NCBI GenBank assembly: GCA_045629045.1
Contig: JAZQQM010000004.1
Coordinates: forward strand, 124,001-188,000
DNA: 64,000 nucleotides
Source: JAILLW01 sp045629045
GTDB lineage: Bacteria > Bacillota > Clostridia > Lachnospirales > Lachnospiraceae
Reading direction: 5' to 3'
Positions 46,510 to 55,618 of this stretch are shown here, piece after piece. Numbering within the stretch: the first letter of the stretch is position 1; the number at the start of each line of letters is the position of its first letter. A model generated the notes under the pieces. That model had not been told where the DNA came from. It searched no databases and saw only the letters and a program-made list of their open reading frames with translations. Made by a program: the position numbers and the translations under genes.

Positions 46510-47205
46510 ATGAATGAAGAATATGCAATTTTGATGGCTGCCGGGTTGGGGACCAGAATGCGTCCTTTAACCTTGGAAACGCCAAAGCCGCTTATTAAAG
46601 TGGGTAATACACCTATGATTGAGACTGTAATTAACGGACTTAATCAAAGAGGTGTTAAGGAAATTTATGTTGTTACAGGATATTTGGGTGAGCAGTTTGA
46701 GTATCTGACACGTAAATATTCCAATTTATATTTGATTGAGAACAAAGAATATACTGTAAAAAACAATATTTCGTCGGTGTATGCGGCTGTTGAAGTATTA
46801 CGAAAAGGCAATTGCTTTATTTGCGAATCGGATTTATTTATTCCCGATGCAGCTGTTTTCTTAAAAAAACTGTCACATTCGGTTTATTACGGGAAAATGA
46901 AAAAAGGACATTCCGATGACTGGGTGTTTGAACTGACTGACGGATATATAAGCCGGGTCGGCAAAGGCGGAGATGACTGCTACAATATGGTGGGAGTTTC
47001 CTATTTTGATAAAGACGATGCTTCACTGCTTGCTGATTTAATCGAAAATGCGGGAAGCGATGATGCATGTAATGATATGTTTTGGGATGATATCGTTAAT
47101 ATAAATCTTAACAAGCTTAAGCTTAAAATAGAACCTGTATCGGATGGTGATATTGTTGAGATTGATACGGTAGAAGAGCTTACGGAAGTTAACAGCAGAT
47201 TATAA
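46510..47205 (+). CDS. pntC: Nucleotidyltransferase, PntC/LicC-like (CMP-AEP synthase candidate)
   Basis: The protein has about 231 residues and the sugar/choline nucleotidyltransferase start ILMAAGLGTRM with ETPKPL. The later VKNNISSVYAA block is familiar from LicC/phosphocholine cytidylyltransferases. PntC-type enzymes cytidylylate AEP for transfer onto glycans. A TTG at 46504 also opens the frame; ATG 46510 with GGTGA upstream is preferred. Its position between pepM and ppd supports an AEP substrate over choline. Confidence 0.85.
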   Translation: MNEEYAILMAAGLGTRMRPLTLETPKPLIKVGNTPMIETVINGLNQRGVKEIYVVTGYLGEQFEYLTRKYSNLYLIENKEYTVKNNISSVYAAVEVLRKGNCFICESDLFIPDAAVFLKKLSHSVYYGKMKKGHSDDWVFELTDGYISRVGKGGDDCYNMVGVSYFDKDDASLLADLIENAGSDDACNDMFWDDIVNINLNKLKLKIEPVSDGDIVEIDTVEELTEVNSRL

Positions 47206-47219
47206 GAATGAGAGTTTAA

Positions 47220-48362
47220 ATGAAAGCTTCGTTATTTTTGGATTTAGTAAAACAGAAACTGGATATTGATGTTATAGCAGGTGTTCCGGATTCGACACTT
47301 AAGCAGTTTTGTGATGCCCTTCATTTTAGGGAGGATTTTAAGCATTTTACCCCTGCCAATGAAGGTGCTGCAGTGGGAATTGCCATAGGTAATTATCTCA
47401 AGACCGATAAACCGGCCTGTGTTTATATGCAGAATTCAGGGATAGGAAATATCGTTAATCCCGTATGTTCACTTGCCAATAACGAAGTATACGGAATTCC
47501 CATGCTTTTCATATGTGGCTGGCGAGGCGAACCCGGAGTTCATGATGAGCCTCAGCATGTATATCAGGGCAAGGTTACATGTAAATTTTTTGAAGATATG
47601 GATATTCCCTATTCGATTATTGATGCTGCTACCGATATTAATGAACTTGATACTGTTTTTGAGAGTGCTTTAGCTGCATTTGCTAAAAGGCGTCAGTATG
47701 CAGTAATAGTTAAGAAAGGTTCCTTTGAAAAAGAATATAAATTCAGTTGGGATAACGGAAATAAACTTATTAGAGAAGATGCATTAAAAAACATTGTGAA
47801 GCTGGTGCCAAAGAATGTTCTCATAGTATCTACCACAGGTAAAATATCCCGTGAAGTGTATGAAGCCTGTGATTTAATTAACGGCAATCATGACAATGTA
47901 TTTTTGACAGTGGGAGGAATGGGACATGCTTCCATGATAGCATATGGATTATCCCAGGCCGATGCAAATCAAAAGGTGGTTTGTATTGACGGTGACGGCG
48001 CAGCTTTGATGCATATGGGATCACTTGCATTTATTGCCTCACACGCTCCCCGGAATTTTTATCATATTGTTATTAATAATATGGCCCATGAATCTGTGGG
48101 CTCAATGCCTACCGATTGCGGTAATATTTCATTTGCAAAGGTAGCCCTTGCTGCAGGATATAAGAAGACCGTAGTGATTAACGATATCGATGAGTTAACG
48201 GAAGCTTTTGGCAAAGATATTAATGCAACGGAGATAGGCCCTGTTTTGTATGAGATAAATGTGTCTCTCGGTTCAAGAGATGATTTGGGAAGACCTAAAG
48301 AAAGCGCTGCCGCAAACAGAGCTTCGTTTATGCAGTTTTTAAGTAATATTGACGGAGAATGA
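47220..48362 (+). CDS. ppd: Phosphonopyruvate decarboxylase
   Basis: This 380-residue ThDP enzyme has E48 in PANEGAAVG, GVHDEPQH and cofactor motif DGDGAALMHMG (GDG 258-260), the pattern of phosphonopyruvate decarboxylases. Loss of CO2 drives the PEP mutase reaction forward to phosphonoacetaldehyde. It overlaps the next gene by four bases (ATGA). Confidence 0.92.
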   Translation: MKASLFLDLVKQKLDIDVIAGVPDSTLKQFCDALHFREDFKHFTPANEGAAVGIAIGNYLKTDKPACVYMQNSGIGNIVNPVCSLANNEVYGIPMLFICGWRGEPGVHDEPQHVYQGKVTCKFFEDMDIPYSIIDAATDINELDTVFESALAAFAKRRQYAVIVKKGSFEKEYKFSWDNGNKLIREDALKNIVKLVPKNVLIVSTTGKISREVYEACDLINGNHDNVFLTVGGMGHASMIAYGLSQADANQKVVCIDGDGAALMHMGSLAFIASHAPRNFYHIVINNMAHESVGSMPTDCGNISFAKVALAAGYKKTVVINDIDELTEAFGKDINATEIGPVLYEINVSLGSRDDLGRPKESAAANRASFMQFLSNIDGE

Positions 48363-50080
48363 TAATTGTGAAAAACTATTTGAAAAAATTCGGTATTTCC
48401 TTTCTTGTAATATTTTTACTCGCGTTTATGATTTTCATTTTCGGACCTACAGAAATTTATTTTTCGAATCTTGGTCAGTTTGAATTTCTGTTTCAAGAGT
48501 ATATTTTTGTCATGACGGGAATAGGTATAGGTATAGCGCTTATTCTCGGAATTGCAGTTGCGTTTTTGCCGGATAAGGTATATAAGATTATCCTTTCGGC
48601 AGTATGCGGATTGGGGCTGGCTTCCTATGCTCAGGTTATGTTTTTTAACAAGAATCTTGATTTATTGGGCCTTAATCCCGACGGATATTCTGTTTCTGTC
48701 GGAGCTTTGATAATAAATCTGCTGATATGGATTGTAATTGTAGCGGCAGTCGTTTTGGCAGTAATTAAGAAAGAGGATATTTCCAATAAAATATTAATCG
48801 GTATTCCGGCTTTTTTGGTTGCCACACAGATAGTAGCCTTTGCTTCCCTTATACCGGGAGCGGATGAATCGGCTTTTGAACGGCCGGAAGGTTCATATTT
48901 TTTGACGGGCGAAAATCAGTTTAAATTATCCGAAAATGACAATGTATTGGTATTCATCTTAGATTATTTCAGTAACCAGTATGTTGATAGGATGCTTGAT
49001 AAATATCCTGATGCCATTGATTATCTTAATGATTTTACTTATTACGATAACGATGAATGCGTATACCATGGAACATATCCCTCAATAGCCCATATGCTTA
49101 CGGGACAGGAAATAGAGCCTTCGATTCCTGTCAATGAATGGACTTCGCAGATTTGGCAGTCCGAAACGGTTAATGAGTTTTATAAAGTCATGGCCAAAGA
49201 GCAAAACTATAATGTCGAAGTTTATACACCTGAATCCTGGGTTTTACGTGGTGATAATGATGTTACAATTTTTGATGGGATTTTTGATAATCTTACCAAT
49301 TCGTCTCAAGAGATAGAATTGGACAGAAAATTACTTGTAACTACCATGTCTAAAATGGCTATGTACAGAATGTCACCTGAAATTCTTAAAAACTGTTTTT
49401 ATACCAATAATGGTGAGGTTCTTAACATCGTATCTGAAACAGCCGGTGAGAAGGCTCATGAGGATGCAGAATTTTATGACAGGGTATTAGAGGATGGATT
49501 GACAGTTTCCGGTGATAAAAATATGCTTCAAATTCATCATCTGGAGGGAGCTCATGCCTGGACGGTTGATGAAAACTGCCATACCAAAGAAGATGCTACT
49601 TTGGAAGAAACCTGTATGGGCTGTATGGTTATGATGAGTGCATATCTTGATGAACTTAAAAGAGTCGGTAAATATGATGATACAACTATAATAATTACTT
49701 CAGATCATGGTTCCGAAAGGGAGCCTCAGGTTATTATGTATATTAAAGAGCCGGGTGAAAAACATGATAAAATGCAGGTAAGTCATGCTCCGATTTCCCA
49801 TTGTAATCTGCTGCCTACATTGGCATATTATATGGGTGCAGACACTGAAGCCTACGGAATTCCTATAAATGAAATTACCGAGGATTCTGTTACGCGACTT
49901 TATTTCCTGCATACCTATGATGACAGATATCCTTCGGTAAAAACTACTGACGGAACAAGGGATGGTGCATATAATGTATACTATGCATATCAGTATACGG
50001 GGGATTATTCCGATTTACTTAAGGAAATTGATAAAGGCGCTCCTGAAACCGTAATACCTATGGTTGATGCTCCGAATTAA
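48359..50080 (+). CDS. Membrane sulfatase/alkaline-phosphatase-fold transferase, copy 2
   Basis: The 573 residues have about five N-terminal helices (to about 165), then an extracytoplasmic domain with D202 (FILDYFS), T239 in HGTYPSIAHMLTG and TSDHGSE. It is a paralogue of the reverse-strand gene at 20255. Its overlap with ppd makes a role in phosphonate or phosphoethanolamine transfer attractive, because this fold includes EptA/LtaS-type transferases. Hydrolase activity is also possible. Confidence 0.82.
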   Translation: MIIVKNYLKKFGISFLVIFLLAFMIFIFGPTEIYFSNLGQFEFLFQEYIFVMTGIGIGIALILGIAVAFLPDKVYKIILSAVCGLGLASYAQVMFFNKNLDLLGLNPDGYSVSVGALIINLLIWIVIVAAVVLAVIKKEDISNKILIGIPAFLVATQIVAFASLIPGADESAFERPEGSYFLTGENQFKLSENDNVLVFILDYFSNQYVDRMLDKYPDAIDYLNDFTYYDNDECVYHGTYPSIAHMLTGQEIEPSIPVNEWTSQIWQSETVNEFYKVMAKEQNYNVEVYTPESWVLRGDNDVTIFDGIFDNLTNSSQEIELDRKLLVTTMSKMAMYRMSPEILKNCFYTNNGEVLNIVSETAGEKAHEDAEFYDRVLEDGLTVSGDKNMLQIHHLEGAHAWTVDENCHTKEDATLEETCMGCMVMMSAYLDELKRVGKYDDTTIIITSDHGSEREPQVIMYIKEPGEKHDKMQVSHAPISHCNLLPTLAYYMGADTEAYGIPINEITEDSVTRLYFLHTYDDRYPSVKTTDGTRDGAYNVYYAYQYTGDYSDLLKEIDKGAPETVIPMVDAPN

Positions 50081-50123
50081 GAAAATCATAAGAATTTATT
50101 AAATATGATATAAATCCCATAGA

Positions 50124-50146
50124 ATACAATATAGGAAATATTGTAT
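50124..50146. promoter_or_regulatory. Inverted repeat ahead of the SGNH gene
   Basis: A perfect 9-base inverted repeat ATACAATAT / ATATTGTAT with a 5-base spacer (AGGAA, 50133-50137) lies in the 74-100 base gap after the sulfatase-like gene. It ends 7 bases before the GAGGTG ribosome site of the next gene. It could be an operator or a leader hairpin. Being AT-only except one pair, it is not a good terminator. Confidence 0.45.
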
Positions 50147-50166
50147 ATAGTGAGGTGATATATATT

Positions 50167-51282
50167 ATGAAAAACGAAAATGAAAAAAAGGAAATAACAT
50201 TTAGCAAGTCTTTTGGTATATTTCTTATAATTTTTGCCGCAATAGGCTTGGTGGGAATTGTCGGCGCCGGAGTATTGCTTGGAATAAGGATTGGAGAGAA
50301 TCGCTCCGCACAAGGCATCAAAAAGACAACTACCGAAGTTAATGAAATCATTTTGAGTGATACATCAAATGAAGTTACTGCAGACAGCCTAACGGTAAAT
50401 AATGAGGAAGAACCCATAAATAAGACTCAGATTAACGGTGATTTGTCGGATGTTGAAGTACCGGAGGAAAATGCTTCCGAAGTGGAAGAAGAGGCGGTTA
50501 TTGATGACGGTAAATTACGAATAGTGTATTTGGGTGACAGTATTTTTGACTTTAATCGTGAGGATGAAACATCGGTTCCTCAGCTTACTTCTCAGAAACT
50601 TGATGCTTCCTGTATCAACCTTGCCATAGGTGGAACCTGTGCATCAATTGCTATGGATGAGAGTACATTTAATGAAACCTGGAATTCAACTTCGGGAATC
50701 GGTGTGGCAAAGGCAATGAAAGGAGAGGTCAGCCTCGATTCTTTGCGCGATTGTACCGCCAAGACACTTTTACGGGAATGTGCCGATGAGTTTTCAAAAA
50801 CCGATATATTTGTAGTGGAATTCGGTATCAATGACTTTCTTGCCAACCGTCCGATTTCAAGCTTTGACACATATGAAGATGTGCAGAATTATCATGAATC
50901 ATTGTTAACTATCGGAAGAACACTTAGGGATGTTTCTCCCAATGCATCCATTGTCCTTTGTAAACCCACATATTGTGAGTTCTGGGGCAAAGACGGACTG
51001 TTCCTGGGAAACAACTATGGTATGCTTAACGATTACGGGACCTTATTTGATTACAGCGGCAAGGTTGACTGTGCCGATGACCCGGACATAGGAATATATA
51101 GTTTTGATCCTATAGTTGACAACGGAATTAATATTTACAGTGCAGAAGAATGCCTTGAAGACGGAATTCACCTGACAATGGCAGGAAGAGAAAAATATTC
51201 AACTCTTTTAGCCGACTTTATTTCAAGGAATATTCTTCATGCAGAAGATGAACAATCTACGGAAGAACAGCCTGTTGAGTGA
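50167..51282 (+). CDS. Membrane-anchored SGNH/GDSL hydrolase
   Basis: This protein of about 371 residues has one N-terminal helix (about 20-40), a low-complexity acidic linker to about 120, then an SGNH domain: YLGDSIFDF (serine), NLAIGGT, FGINDF (Asn) and DGIHLT (Asp/His). All four blocks are present, so it should be an active esterase or acetyltransferase acting outside the membrane. ATG 50167 is placed by GAGGTG; the frame is open from GTG 50155. Confidence 0.84.
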   Translation: MKNENEKKEITFSKSFGIFLIIFAAIGLVGIVGAGVLLGIRIGENRSAQGIKKTTTEVNEIILSDTSNEVTADSLTVNNEEEPINKTQINGDLSDVEVPEENASEVEEEAVIDDGKLRIVYLGDSIFDFNREDETSVPQLTSQKLDASCINLAIGGTCASIAMDESTFNETWNSTSGIGVAKAMKGEVSLDSLRDCTAKTLLRECADEFSKTDIFVVEFGINDFLANRPISSFDTYEDVQNYHESLLTIGRTLRDVSPNASIVLCKPTYCEFWGKDGLFLGNNYGMLNDYGTLFDYSGKVDCADDPDIGIYSFDPIVDNGINIYSAEECLEDGIHLTMAGREKYSTLLADFISRNILHAEDEQSTEEQPVE

Positions 51283-51289
51283 GGATTTT

Positions 51290-52375
51290 ATGGATTATAC
51301 ATTACTTCTTAACAAGTACAAAGGAAAAAGAGTTCTTATTACAGGACATACCGGATTTAAGGGAAGCTGGCTTTCCAAAATTCTGGTTGATGCAGGTGCG
51401 CTAGTAACGGGCTACTCACTTGAACCTCTAACAGACCCTGCATTATTTGACATTTTGGATGTTGGAGATAAGATGGACTCTGTTATAGGCGATGTGGCTG
51501 ATCTTAAACATCTAAAGGAGGTTTTTGCGAAGGCAAATCCTCAGATAGTAATTCATATGGCGGCGCAACCTATAGTACGGGCTTCTTATGAAGATCCTGT
51601 CGGAACCTATGAAACCAATGTTATGGGCACTGTCAATGTAATGGAGTGCTGCAGACTCACAGCCTCTGTTAAGTCTGTTGTGAATGTCACCACTGACAAA
51701 GTGTATAGGAATAATGAATGGGATAAGGGTTATGTTGAAACGGATTATCTTGACGGATATGATCCCTATTCCAACAGTAAATCCTGTTCCGAACTTGTTA
51801 CCCACAGTTATTATCAGTCCTTTCTCAAGGATATGGATATTCGGGTATCAACCTGCCGTGCCGGTAATGTAATAGGCGGAGGAGACTTTGCCAAAGACAG
51901 AATTATTCCCGATTGTGTAAGAGCAGCAGGTAAGAAAGAAGACATTATTGTTCGTAATCCCTATTCCACCAGACCTTATCAACATGTACTGGAGCCTTTG
52001 TTTGCTTATCTTATGATTGCAATGGCTCAGTATGAAGATGATAAATATTCTTCTTCTTACAATGTGGGTCCTGATGATGAAAGCTGTGTTAATACAGGTG
52101 ATTTAACTGATAAGTTCTGCGAATTGTGGAACAAGAGCAACAAGGATGCAGAGCTTAAGTGGATTAATAAGCATGACGGTGGACCTCATGAGGCTAATTT
52201 CTTAAAACTTGATTGCCATAAATTAAAAGAGACTTTTGGATGGAAACCTAATTGGACTATAGATGATGCTATGAATAAACTGGTTGAGTGGTACAGTATA
52301 TTTTTGTCCGATGGAAATGTTATTGAGTGTACCGAAAAACAGATAAAGGAGTATGTGGAATGTTCGAGGGATTAA
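51290..52375 (+). CDS. rfbG: CDP-glucose 4,6-dehydratase
   Basis: The 361 residues have TGHTGFKGSW at 19-28, TTDKVY and the catalytic Y160/K164 (YSNSK), which is the RfbG pattern. It forms CDP-4-keto-6-deoxyglucose. ATG 51290 follows GAGG and begins 7 bases after the SGNH stop; the frame itself is open from 51239. The next gene is the matching 3-dehydratase. Confidence 0.92.
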   Translation: MDYTLLLNKYKGKRVLITGHTGFKGSWLSKILVDAGALVTGYSLEPLTDPALFDILDVGDKMDSVIGDVADLKHLKEVFAKANPQIVIHMAAQPIVRASYEDPVGTYETNVMGTVNVMECCRLTASVKSVVNVTTDKVYRNNEWDKGYVETDYLDGYDPYSNSKSCSELVTHSYYQSFLKDMDIRVSTCRAGNVIGGGDFAKDRIIPDCVRAAGKKEDIIVRNPYSTRPYQHVLEPLFAYLMIAMAQYEDDKYSSSYNVGPDDESCVNTGDLTDKFCELWNKSNKDAELKWINKHDGGPHEANFLKLDCHKLKETFGWKPNWTIDDAMNKLVEWYSIFLSDGNVIECTEKQIKEYVECSRD

Positions 52376-53712
52376 GTGAACAGCAGGCAAGGGAAGAAAT
52401 ATTATCTTCAGTTGCCCAATATTGCGACAAATATCATAACAAAAAGGGTGAATTTAAACCCGGAGACAGAATCCCCTATGCTTCCAGAGTGTACGACAGT
52501 GAGGAAATGACCAATCTCGTTGATTCGGCTTTGGAATTTTGGCTTACATCGGGAAGATATACCGAGGAATTTGAAAGGGAATTCGGTAAGTATTTAGGAG
52601 TTAAGTTTGTTTCTTTGGTTAATTCGGGTTCTTCGGCTAACCTTAATGCCTTTATGGCTCTTACCTCACCCCTTCTCGGAGATCGCAGAGTTAACAGAGG
52701 CGATGAAGTAATTACAGTGGCAGCAGGTTTTCCTACAACGGTTACCCCGATGATTCAGTATGGTGCTGTTCCTGTTTTCGTTGATGTTACTATTGGACAG
52801 TACAATATTGACGTGAATATGCTTGAAGAAGCTTATTCAGAAGGTAAAACCAAGGCTGTTATGATAGCTCATACCTTGGGAAATCCTTTTGACTTAAAGA
52901 CAGTACGTGAATTTTGTGATAAGCATGAACTATGGCTGATAGAGGATAACTGTGATGCTCTCGGATCTGAGTACACCTATGACGGTGTTACCAAACTTAC
53001 GGGAACTATCGGCGATATTGGTACTTCTTCTTTTTATCCGCCGCATCATATGACAATGGGTGAAGGCGGTGCCGTATATACCAACAATCCGATTCTTCAC
53101 AAGGCTATTCGTTCTTTCAGAGACTGGGGACGGGATTGTGTATGTCCTTCGGGCCGTGATAATTTGTGCGGTCACAGATTTGACAAGCAGTACGGCGAAC
53201 TTCCGTTGGGATATGATCACAAGTATGTTTATTCACACTTTGGTTACAATCTTAAGGCAACGGATATGCAGGCAGCGGTAGGCTGTGCTCAGCTTAAGAA
53301 GTTCCCTTCCTTTGTGGCAAGAAGACGGGAAAATTACAAGCGTCTCTATGAAGGTCTTAAGGACCTTGAGGAAAAAGGATTGATAGTACTTCCCAAGCCC
53401 TGTGAAAATTCCAATCCTTCATGGTTCGGTTTCCTTATTACATGTAATAGCGATAAGGGTGTGGTAAGAAATGAAATTGTGCCTGCTCTCGAAAAGGCCG
53501 GAATTCAGACTCGGATGCTGTTTTCGGGTAATCTCATTAAACATCCTTGCTTTGATGAAATGAGAGCTACAGGTGAAGGCTACAGAGTGGCAGGTTCCTT
53601 GACCAATACCGACAGAATAATGAACGATTCTTTCTGGATAGGGGTATATCCGGGAATGAGCGATGCGATGATTGATTACATGATAGAGCAGATTAGAAGT
53701 AATATTTTATGA
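52360..53712 (+). CDS. rfbH: CDP-4-keto-6-deoxyglucose 3-dehydratase (E1)
   Basis: This 450-residue PLP enzyme lacks the usual lysine and has histidine in FYPPHHMTMGEGG (H229/H230), the mark of RfbH/AscC-type dehydratases. Cysteines C198, C260, C262 and C270 (DCVCPSGRDNLCGH) fit its iron-sulfur cluster. It removes the 3-hydroxyl to give CDP-4-keto-3,6-dideoxyglucose with an E3 reductase partner, which is not in the window. Glucose-1-phosphate cytidylyltransferase (rfbF) and the last ketoreductase are also absent. ATG 52360 overlaps rfbG by 16 bases. Confidence 0.92.
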   Translation: MFEGLSEQQAREEILSSVAQYCDKYHNKKGEFKPGDRIPYASRVYDSEEMTNLVDSALEFWLTSGRYTEEFEREFGKYLGVKFVSLVNSGSSANLNAFMALTSPLLGDRRVNRGDEVITVAAGFPTTVTPMIQYGAVPVFVDVTIGQYNIDVNMLEEAYSEGKTKAVMIAHTLGNPFDLKTVREFCDKHELWLIEDNCDALGSEYTYDGVTKLTGTIGDIGTSSFYPPHHMTMGEGGAVYTNNPILHKAIRSFRDWGRDCVCPSGRDNLCGHRFDKQYGELPLGYDHKYVYSHFGYNLKATDMQAAVGCAQLKKFPSFVARRRENYKRLYEGLKDLEEKGLIVLPKPCENSNPSWFGFLITCNSDKGVVRNEIVPALEKAGIQTRMLFSGNLIKHPCFDEMRATGEGYRVAGSLTNTDRIMNDSFWIGVYPGMSDAMIDYMIEQIRSNIL

Positions 53713-54929
53713 TTAAAGTCACACATCTTATTACCGTCGGAACAGGCGGAGCATATAAGGCAGTTGAACGATTGAGTGAGGCCCTTAACGGGCTTCGGTC
53801 TGTTTCGTCAACTGTTCTTTTGCGTAATAAAGTATTTAATGATACTGATGCTGTAGAGTTTTTGGATAATCCTGTTAAGAGTTTTGTTTCAAAAACAAAG
53901 AATGTGATTAATAAATTGTTTGCAAGCGGTGATATAACAAGAGATTTGTTGGGAAGCAATGTTGCTGCTCATAGTACTGTTAAAGATGCCGATGTTATTA
54001 TTGTTCACTGGATTAATTCCTTTCTTTCATATAAAACCTTGAGTAAAGTGATTGCTATGGGAAAGCCTGTTGTCATATTTACCCATGATATGTGGCATAT
54101 GACCGGAGGCTGTCATAATAACGGTGATTGTAAGCAATATACTTTAGGATGCAATAATTGTCCCCAAACCGGGAAGGGAAGCAATGTGGCAGCGAAGAAT
54201 TATATTGATAAGAAACGACTTTACGCAGCCTCAAATGTAACCCTTATTGCTCCGAGCAATGACTATCTTGAGCGGTCCGATGCCGGCGGAATATTAGGTG
54301 ATGTAAGCAAAAAGTGTATATTCAATTGTTTAAATACGGATATATTTAAGAAACTTGATATAAAACCTAATGCTGCTTCGATAGGTCTGAGAACTGATAT
54401 TCCAACAGTAATGTTTTGTGCCGACAATGCAGGTGTTAATAACCCCAATAAGGGATTTGATATACTTTCTAAAGCCCTTGAAGAATTTGACAAAGACCGG
54501 ATCCAATTATTGGTGGTTGGAAATATAGATAAAGATATAATCGGGAAATTAGGATTTTCTTATTATGCGCCTGGCTTTATTCATGATGAAGCAAAAATGG
54601 TTGAACTGTATAATTTGGCAACTGTAAATGTGGTACCGTCATTACAGGAATCCTTTTGTTATTCTTCTGCGGAAGCGTTATCCTGCGGGACACCGGTTGT
54701 GGCTTTTCCGGTTGGCGGGCTTAAGGATCAGGTCATTCATAAAAAGAACGGATATTTGGCAGAATATAAAAGCAGTCGGGATTTGGCCGAAGGAATACGT
54801 TATTGTATTAATAATTATTCCGAGCTTTCATCCAATGCGGTGCAAAGTGCCGATAAGTTTTCATATGATACCGTTGTCGCCCAATGGGAATCATATCTTT
54901 TTAAGATAACGGAGCATGTTAATGAGTAA
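53709..54929 (+). CDS. GT4 glycosyltransferase
   Basis: The 406 residues have the WcaC-type centre HDMWHMTGGCHNNGDC with cysteines through CNNCPQ, and the donor-site block PSLQESFCYSSAEALSCGTP with the EX7E-like glutamates. It is a cytoplasmic retaining enzyme (GT-B fold), probably placing the dideoxyhexose or another sugar on the repeat unit. It overlaps rfbH by 4 bases. Confidence 0.87.
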   Translation: MIKVTHLITVGTGGAYKAVERLSEALNGLRSVSSTVLLRNKVFNDTDAVEFLDNPVKSFVSKTKNVINKLFASGDITRDLLGSNVAAHSTVKDADVIIVHWINSFLSYKTLSKVIAMGKPVVIFTHDMWHMTGGCHNNGDCKQYTLGCNNCPQTGKGSNVAAKNYIDKKRLYAASNVTLIAPSNDYLERSDAGGILGDVSKKCIFNCLNTDIFKKLDIKPNAASIGLRTDIPTVMFCADNAGVNNPNKGFDILSKALEEFDKDRIQLLVVGNIDKDIIGKLGFSYYAPGFIHDEAKMVELYNLATVNVVPSLQESFCYSSAEALSCGTPVVAFPVGGLKDQVIHKKNGYLAEYKSSRDLAEGIRYCINNYSELSSNAVQSADKFSYDTVVAQWESYLFKITEHVNE

Positions 54930-55590
54930 ATATAAAGCAGTTATTTTTGATGTGGACGGCACATTGCTTGATACATCAGAGGGTGTTTTGGCATCGGTTA
55001 AATATACAATAAAAAAGTTCGGGTTCAGGGAACTTAGTGATGAGAAATTAAGGACCTTTATCGGACCTCCCATCCAACGCTCTTTTGCACAGCATTATAA
55101 TCTCGAGGGTGACATTATTCAGGATATTGCAACCGTATTTCGTAATCGATACAAGGATTATGATTTATTAAAAGCCGTCCCCTACGATGGGATTTTTGAA
55201 TTAATGGATTCTCTTGGGAAAGCAGGAATCAAGGTCGCTGTAGCAACATATAAACGGCAGGATTATGCTGAAAAGATTATGCGGGAATTCGGCTTTTATG
55301 AGTATACAGATATTGTTTGCGGCGCTGATCACGAGAATAAATTATCCAAAAAGGATATAATCTGTAATGCCTTGAAACTATGCGGAATTGATAATTATGA
55401 AGATGCCGTTATGGTAGGAGACAGTGACAATGATGCTATTGGTGCATCACAGATCGGAACCGATTTTGTTGGTGTAACATACGGCTTTGGATTTAAGACG
55501 AAGCAGGATGTTATGGAATTTGATAATATAGGTGCAGCGGATACTACGGATGAGGTGCTTGATATTATAATCAATTCAGCCGGATTGTAG
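54922..55590 (+). CDS. HAD-family phosphatase (phosphoglycolate phosphatase-like)
   Basis: The protein has about 222 residues and HAD motifs DVDGTLLDT at the start, VATYK in the middle and VMVGDSDNDAIGA near the end. ATG 54922, not 54916, is placed by GGAG at 54911-54914. It could dephosphorylate a sugar phosphate in the pathway; the specificity is unknown. Confidence 0.86.
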   Translation: MSKYKAVIFDVDGTLLDTSEGVLASVKYTIKKFGFRELSDEKLRTFIGPPIQRSFAQHYNLEGDIIQDIATVFRNRYKDYDLLKAVPYDGIFELMDSLGKAGIKVAVATYKRQDYAEKIMREFGFYEYTDIVCGADHENKLSKKDIICNALKLCGIDNYEDAVMVGDSDNDAIGASQIGTDFVGVTYGFGFKTKQDVMEFDNIGAADTTDEVLDIIINSAGL

Positions 55591-55618
55591 CGAACTTTAG
55601 AATTTGGAGATAGCAGGA

